DNA from: Flavobacteriaceae bacterium PS02293
Lineage (GTDB): Bacteria > Bacteroidota > Bacteroidia > Flavobacteriales > Weeksellaceae
Assembly (NCBI GenBank): GCA_029960045.1
Contig: JASCOV010000012.1
Location: forward strand, 62,001-126,000
DNA length: 64,000 bases
Direction of reading: 5' to 3'
Under the pieces are notes generated by a model that worked only from the letters and a program-made list of their open reading frames with translations, was not told the origin of the DNA and did no database searches. The position numbers and the translations under genes were made by a program. Each line of letters begins with the position of its first letter. The first letter of the stretch is position 1. Positions 61,345-64,000 of this stretch are shown piece after piece.

Positions 61345-61686
61345 ATATTAAATCACATCATTATTTTCTTAAAGTCGCTGTTTCAGAATTTTCTCAAATT
61401 ATGGAACAGCTTTTTTGATTTATGATGCTATGTAAATGCTCTAAATTCTAACACAGGACATCTAAATGTTTAAATGTAGTTGTCAATCTGTGATCTTTAA
61501 ATTCTTAAAATGCAAGTAATGTCTCACTTAAAAACAATATTGGATAATAATTATGGACATTAAAAACATATAATTAACATTTTAACAGTCTGAAATTAAG
61601 CATTTTATAATTATTGTTGTTGCTTCGTTTTTTTTGATATATTTGAAAGCATATCATATACAAGACCTTAAAAATATTTTCCCAAA
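61345..61686. other. Intergenic region between PUL and sigma factor gene
   Basis: I see no gene in these 342 bases. The first part carries the PUL terminator (61377-61416). The remainder upstream of the sigma gene is AT-rich, with TATATTTG at 61637-61644 as a possible -7 box. Confidence 0.55.
61377..61416 (+). terminator. Terminator of the plus-strand PUL operon
   Basis: GCTGTTTCAGAATTT (61377-61391) pairs with 61396-61410 with two weak positions, and is followed by six T residues. It lies 33 bases after the GH5 stop. Confidence 0.8.
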
Positions 61687-62202
61687 GTGCAATCTACATT
61701 TGAAAAATTATATTCTGATTACAAACATCAGGTCTATTTTTTCGTGAAAAAATATGTTCACGGGCGGGATGATATTGAGGATATCGTTCAGGATATTTTT
61801 GTTCATCTGTGGAAATATAGAGATTCTCTGGAGAAGAATAAAGAAGCTATTGTCTTCAAAACGGCAAAACAAGAAATTGCCAATTTCTATAGAAAAAATA
61901 AACTGTCTTTCTCAGATTTCAAGGAAGAATCTCATCTCAGCATTGTGAAGGATGAATATGACGAGGAAGAATTTAAATCATATTCTGAACAAGCAGAAAA
62001 ATTACTTAAACTAATTCCTGAAAAAAGCAGGTCTTTTTTCCTTAAGCATAAAATAGATGGACTGAGTTATTCCGAAATTGCAAAAGAAAACAGTATTTCC
62101 AAAAACGCTGTAGCCAAGCACGTTAATAAGGTTCTTCACATCCTAAAAACAAACATTAATCTATTTTTTCTGTTATTGATTTTCATTAAAAAACTTTTTT
62201 AA
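61687..62202 (+). CDS. ECF-type RNA polymerase sigma-70 factor
   Basis: This 171-residue protein starts at GTG 61687; no in-frame ATG fits. Region 2 is visible as YSDYKHQVYFFVKKYVHGRD and VQDIFVHLWKYRDS, and region 4 as LIPEKSRSFFLKHKIDGLSY and SEIAKENSISKNAVAKHVN. It ends in a hydrophobic Phe/Leu/Ile-rich tail (INLFFLLLIFIKKLF) typical of the Bacteroidota sigma factors paired with FecR anti-sigma proteins. A partial fecR gene follows at 63622, but a phosphatase gene lies between them, which is unusual for this pair. Confidence 0.92.
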   Translation: MQSTFEKLYSDYKHQVYFFVKKYVHGRDDIEDIVQDIFVHLWKYRDSLEKNKEAIVFKTAKQEIANFYRKNKLSFSDFKEESHLSIVKDEYDEEEFKSYSEQAEKLLKLIPEKSRSFFLKHKIDGLSYSEIAKENSISKNAVAKHVNKVLHILKTNINLFFLLLIFIKKLF

Positions 62203-62232
62203 GGTTGACGATTTCGGTAGGTCTGCGTAATT
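62188..62232 (+). repeat. ECF-linked repeat, copy 1
   Basis: AAAAAACTTTT, GGTTGACGATTT and CTGCGTAAT occur here in the same order and nearly the same spacing as at 63569-63614. The repeat starts inside the end of the sigma gene. It could be an ECF-type promoter for the phosphatase gene or one arm of a duplication. Confidence 0.6.
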
Positions 62233-62275
62233 AAACGTAAGACAGAAATCAATCTGAAACTAAAATAAGTTTATA

Positions 62276-63538
62276 ATGAAGAAATCATTTTCTATTCTGC
62301 TCCTAGCAGCTTCGTTTTTTTATCAAGGACAAACTACCAAAGAAGAAATCCTCTCAGACCTAAATCAAACCGGCGGTGTTTACTACGCTTATCCAACTCC
62401 GACAAAAAAACTGACAGCAGTTCCGTCCGGATATCAGCCATTTTATATCAGTCATTACGGAAGACACGGTTCCAGATGGCTCATCAATGACAAAGATTTT
62501 TCCGGTGTGATGGACATCCTGAAAAAAGCTAATGAGAATAATGCTTTGACTGAAAACGGAAAATTAGCGTTACAACGATTGGAGAAAATCTGGAAAATTG
62601 CTGAAGGTCATAACGGTGATTTGACAGAATTAGGAGGATTGCAGCATAAACAGATTTCGCAGAGAATGTTCAACAATAATCCGCAGGCTTTTGGTAATAA
62701 TGCGATTGTGACTGCAAAATCGACCGTTGTTCCGAGGTGTATCATCAGTATGGCCTATTTTACAAATGAACTGACAGCTAATAATCCAAAGCTGAACATC
62801 AGCATAGAATCTTCTGATAAATATATGAAATATCTGAATCATCACACAAAAGAATCTATCGATTTCAAAAGCCAGGATAATTTCTGGCAGGAAGAAAAAC
62901 GAAAGCTAAAACAAGATGCTTTACGTTCAGATAGATTTATCAAAAATCTCTTCAATAATGAAGACTATGTTTATAAGAATGTGAACCCAGAAAAAGTGGT
63001 GGAATCTTTCTATTGGATTGCCAGCGATATGCAGAATCTGGAAACGGATATTTCTTTCTACGATCTGTTTACAAAAGATGAATTGTTCAATATTTATCAG
63101 GCAATCAATTATCAATTCTATGTGAATGATGCTGCGTCGCCTTTGAGCAAAGGATTGGTGAAAAACAATGCGATTCCATTAGTTAAAAATATTCTGGAAG
63201 AAGCAGACGATTATATTAAAAACAATAAAAGTGGAGCTTCGCTAAGATTTGGTCACGACGGAAATATTGCACCATTATTAGCTTTTATGAGAGTTGAAGG
63301 AATGGACAAGGAAGAAGTCAATCCAAGAGAAGTTTATAAAGTTTGGAATACTTTTCAGGCTGCACCAATGGCGGCCAATCTTCAGATGATTTTTTATAAG
63401 AATAAGAAAAATGGTGTTTTGGTGAAATTTCTTTTGAATGAAAATGAAGTCAGCATTCCTGTTGAAACCAAAAGTTTTCCTTACTACCAGTGGAATGACG
63501 TAAAACCTTATTTGCAAGAAATAACCAAATCAAATTAA
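62276..63538 (+). CDS. Histidine acid phosphatase (phytase/MINPP-like)
   Basis: This 420-residue exported protein has a signal peptide (KSFSILLLAASFFYQG). The catalytic RHG motif appears as ISHYGRHGSRW (nucleophile His about residue 64) and the HD proton-donor motif as LRFGHDGNIAPLL (His about residue 327). This places it in branch 2 of the histidine phosphatase superfamily, with phytases and multiple inositol polyphosphate phosphatases. It probably removes phosphate from phytate or other organic phosphates in the periplasm. It sits between the ECF sigma gene and fecR, with a GGTTGACG...CTGCGTAAT repeat 40 bases upstream. Confidence 0.9.
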   Translation: MKKSFSILLLAASFFYQGQTTKEEILSDLNQTGGVYYAYPTPTKKLTAVPSGYQPFYISHYGRHGSRWLINDKDFSGVMDILKKANENNALTENGKLALQRLEKIWKIAEGHNGDLTELGGLQHKQISQRMFNNNPQAFGNNAIVTAKSTVVPRCIISMAYFTNELTANNPKLNISIESSDKYMKYLNHHTKESIDFKSQDNFWQEEKRKLKQDALRSDRFIKNLFNNEDYVYKNVNPEKVVESFYWIASDMQNLETDISFYDLFTKDELFNIYQAINYQFYVNDAASPLSKGLVKNNAIPLVKNILEEADDYIKNNKSGASLRFGHDGNIAPLLAFMRVEGMDKEEVNPREVYKVWNTFQAAPMAANLQMIFYKNKKNGVLVKFLLNENEVSIPVETKSFPYYQWNDVKPYLQEITKSN

Positions 63539-63568
63539 TATCAATTTTTTTGAATTAAAATTAATTTT

Positions 63569-63614
63569 AAAAAACTTTAGAAAAAAGGTTGACGATTTAG
63601 AAATTCTGCGTAAT
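63569..63614 (+). repeat. ECF-linked repeat, copy 2
   Basis: This copy carries AAAAAACTTTAG, GGTTGACGATTT and CTGCGTAAT. The codons before it (reading I-N-F-K-K-L-stop) resemble the sigma factor's C-terminus (L-I-F-I-K-K-L-F-stop), so it may be a duplicated sigma-gene end. It lies just upstream of fecR. Confidence 0.6.
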
Positions 63615-63621
63615 ACTGAAT

Positions 63622-64000
63622 ATGAATAACATAGACGACGAAAATTTTAAAAAGAACTGGAAAAAAACCTGCGAAGAAAACCTGCGAATGGATTCGGAAA
63701 CCGACGCACGAATCCAAGCGGGAATTCAGCGAAAGATAAAATCCGGTAACAAGTTCAAAAAATTATATTGGGTTGCTGCAGCTGCGGTAATCACAGGATT
63801 TAGTGTTCTTTTTTACACGCCTTCTTCGCCAGCTTCTGTGGAGAAAGCTCAGTCTCAATTTTATTCCAGTTTGGATTTTACGAAAAAGATTAGTCTTCCC
63901 GACGGAAGTAATATTGTTTTAGAACCTCACAGTACAATCGAATTAGCAAAGGATTTTGGGAAATTGGACCGTAAAATTACATTCACAGGAAAAGCAACTT
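63622..64000 (+). CDS. FecR-family anti-sigma factor (3' end outside window)
   Basis: The frame starts at ATG 63622 and runs to the window edge (126 codons). A cytoplasmic N-terminal part (about 50 residues, with NFKKNWKKTCEENLRMD) is followed by a membrane span (LYWVAAAAVITGFSVLFYT) and the beginning of the periplasmic FecR domain (KKISLPDGSNIVLEPHSTI, then GKLDRKITFTGKA). FecR proteins hold an ECF sigma factor inactive until a TonB-dependent receptor signals. Its partner is likely the sigma factor at 61687. A SusC-like or TonB-dependent receptor gene may follow outside the window. Confidence 0.93.
   Translation, partial: MNNIDDENFKKNWKKTCEENLRMDSETDARIQAGIQRKIKSGNKFKKLYWVAAAAVITGFSVLFYTPSSPASVEKAQSQFYSSLDFTKKISLPDGSNIVLEPHSTIELAKDFGKLDRKITFTGKAT

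Noticed and set aside
1..64000. CRISPR array, tRNA or rRNA genes
   Set aside because: No spaced direct-repeat array, cloverleaf-like sequence or rRNA segment was recognised on either strand by eye.

Overview
The window is AT-rich DNA from a member of the Bacteroidota, most likely a Chryseobacterium-type flavobacterium (family Weeksellaceae). The evidence is a SusC/SusD pair with a hybrid two-component sensor, a type IX secretion (T9SS) sorting domain, outer-membrane beta-barrel receptors, Bacteroidota-style TAnnTTTG promoter boxes, and a small helix-turn-helix protein family with a SRICNF motif that I associate with Chryseobacterium and Elizabethkingia. The genus is inferred from content, not from a marker gene. 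I saw no rRNA, tRNA, CRISPR array or complete insertion sequence.

Layout. 1-1421: the 3' part of a TonB-dependent outer-membrane receptor. 1840-6950: a tripartite drug-efflux operon (small ORF, TolC-, HlyD/EmrA- and EmrB-type genes, minus strand) with a divergent AraC regulator. 7181-10478: a serine hydrolase, an alpha/beta hydrolase and a membrane AraC regulator. 10582-15067: a cupin, a Dabb protein and a porin, divergent from an OmpR/EnvZ-type pair; an 11-bp-periodic repeat lies between them. 15428-20206: TolC, HlyD and two ABC-2 permeases without an ATPase. 20224-22828: a DASS carboxylate transporter and its porin.

23830-33273: a membrane-bound TPR/AraC regulator, divergent from five genes for exported, repeat-rich (Ig-like, DUF11, SdrD-B-like) surface proteins. 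A 25-bp palindrome occurs on both sides of the regulator. 33646-37830: two copies of an uncharacterised helix-turn-helix module bracket an operon of SDR, DoxX-like, NTF2-like lipoprotein, barrel-like and TMEM175-type genes. The second copy of the module has lost its second gene. A 130-bp repeat found at 1591 recurs at 37974, next to that copy.

38349-61344: a polysaccharide utilisation locus (PUL). The minus strand carries a PKD/CBM6 lipoprotein, two GH3 enzymes, a clan GH-A hydrolase and a T9SS-exported binding protein. The plus strand carries a mannonate oxidoreductase, UxuA, a hybrid two-component regulator, SusC, SusD, a GH2 enzyme with a beta-glucuronidase NxK motif and a GH5 endoglucanase. 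Together they imply capture and breakdown of a beta-glucan-like polymer bearing glucuronic acid, with the acid passed to the fructuronate/mannonate route. A TACCCC box recurs at five places, roughly 55-165 bp upstream of the four putative PUL transcription units, and is a candidate operator of the hybrid regulator.

61687-64000: an ECF sigma factor and the start of a FecR anti-sigma gene, separated by a histidine acid phosphatase gene that lies between two copies of a ~45-bp repeat.
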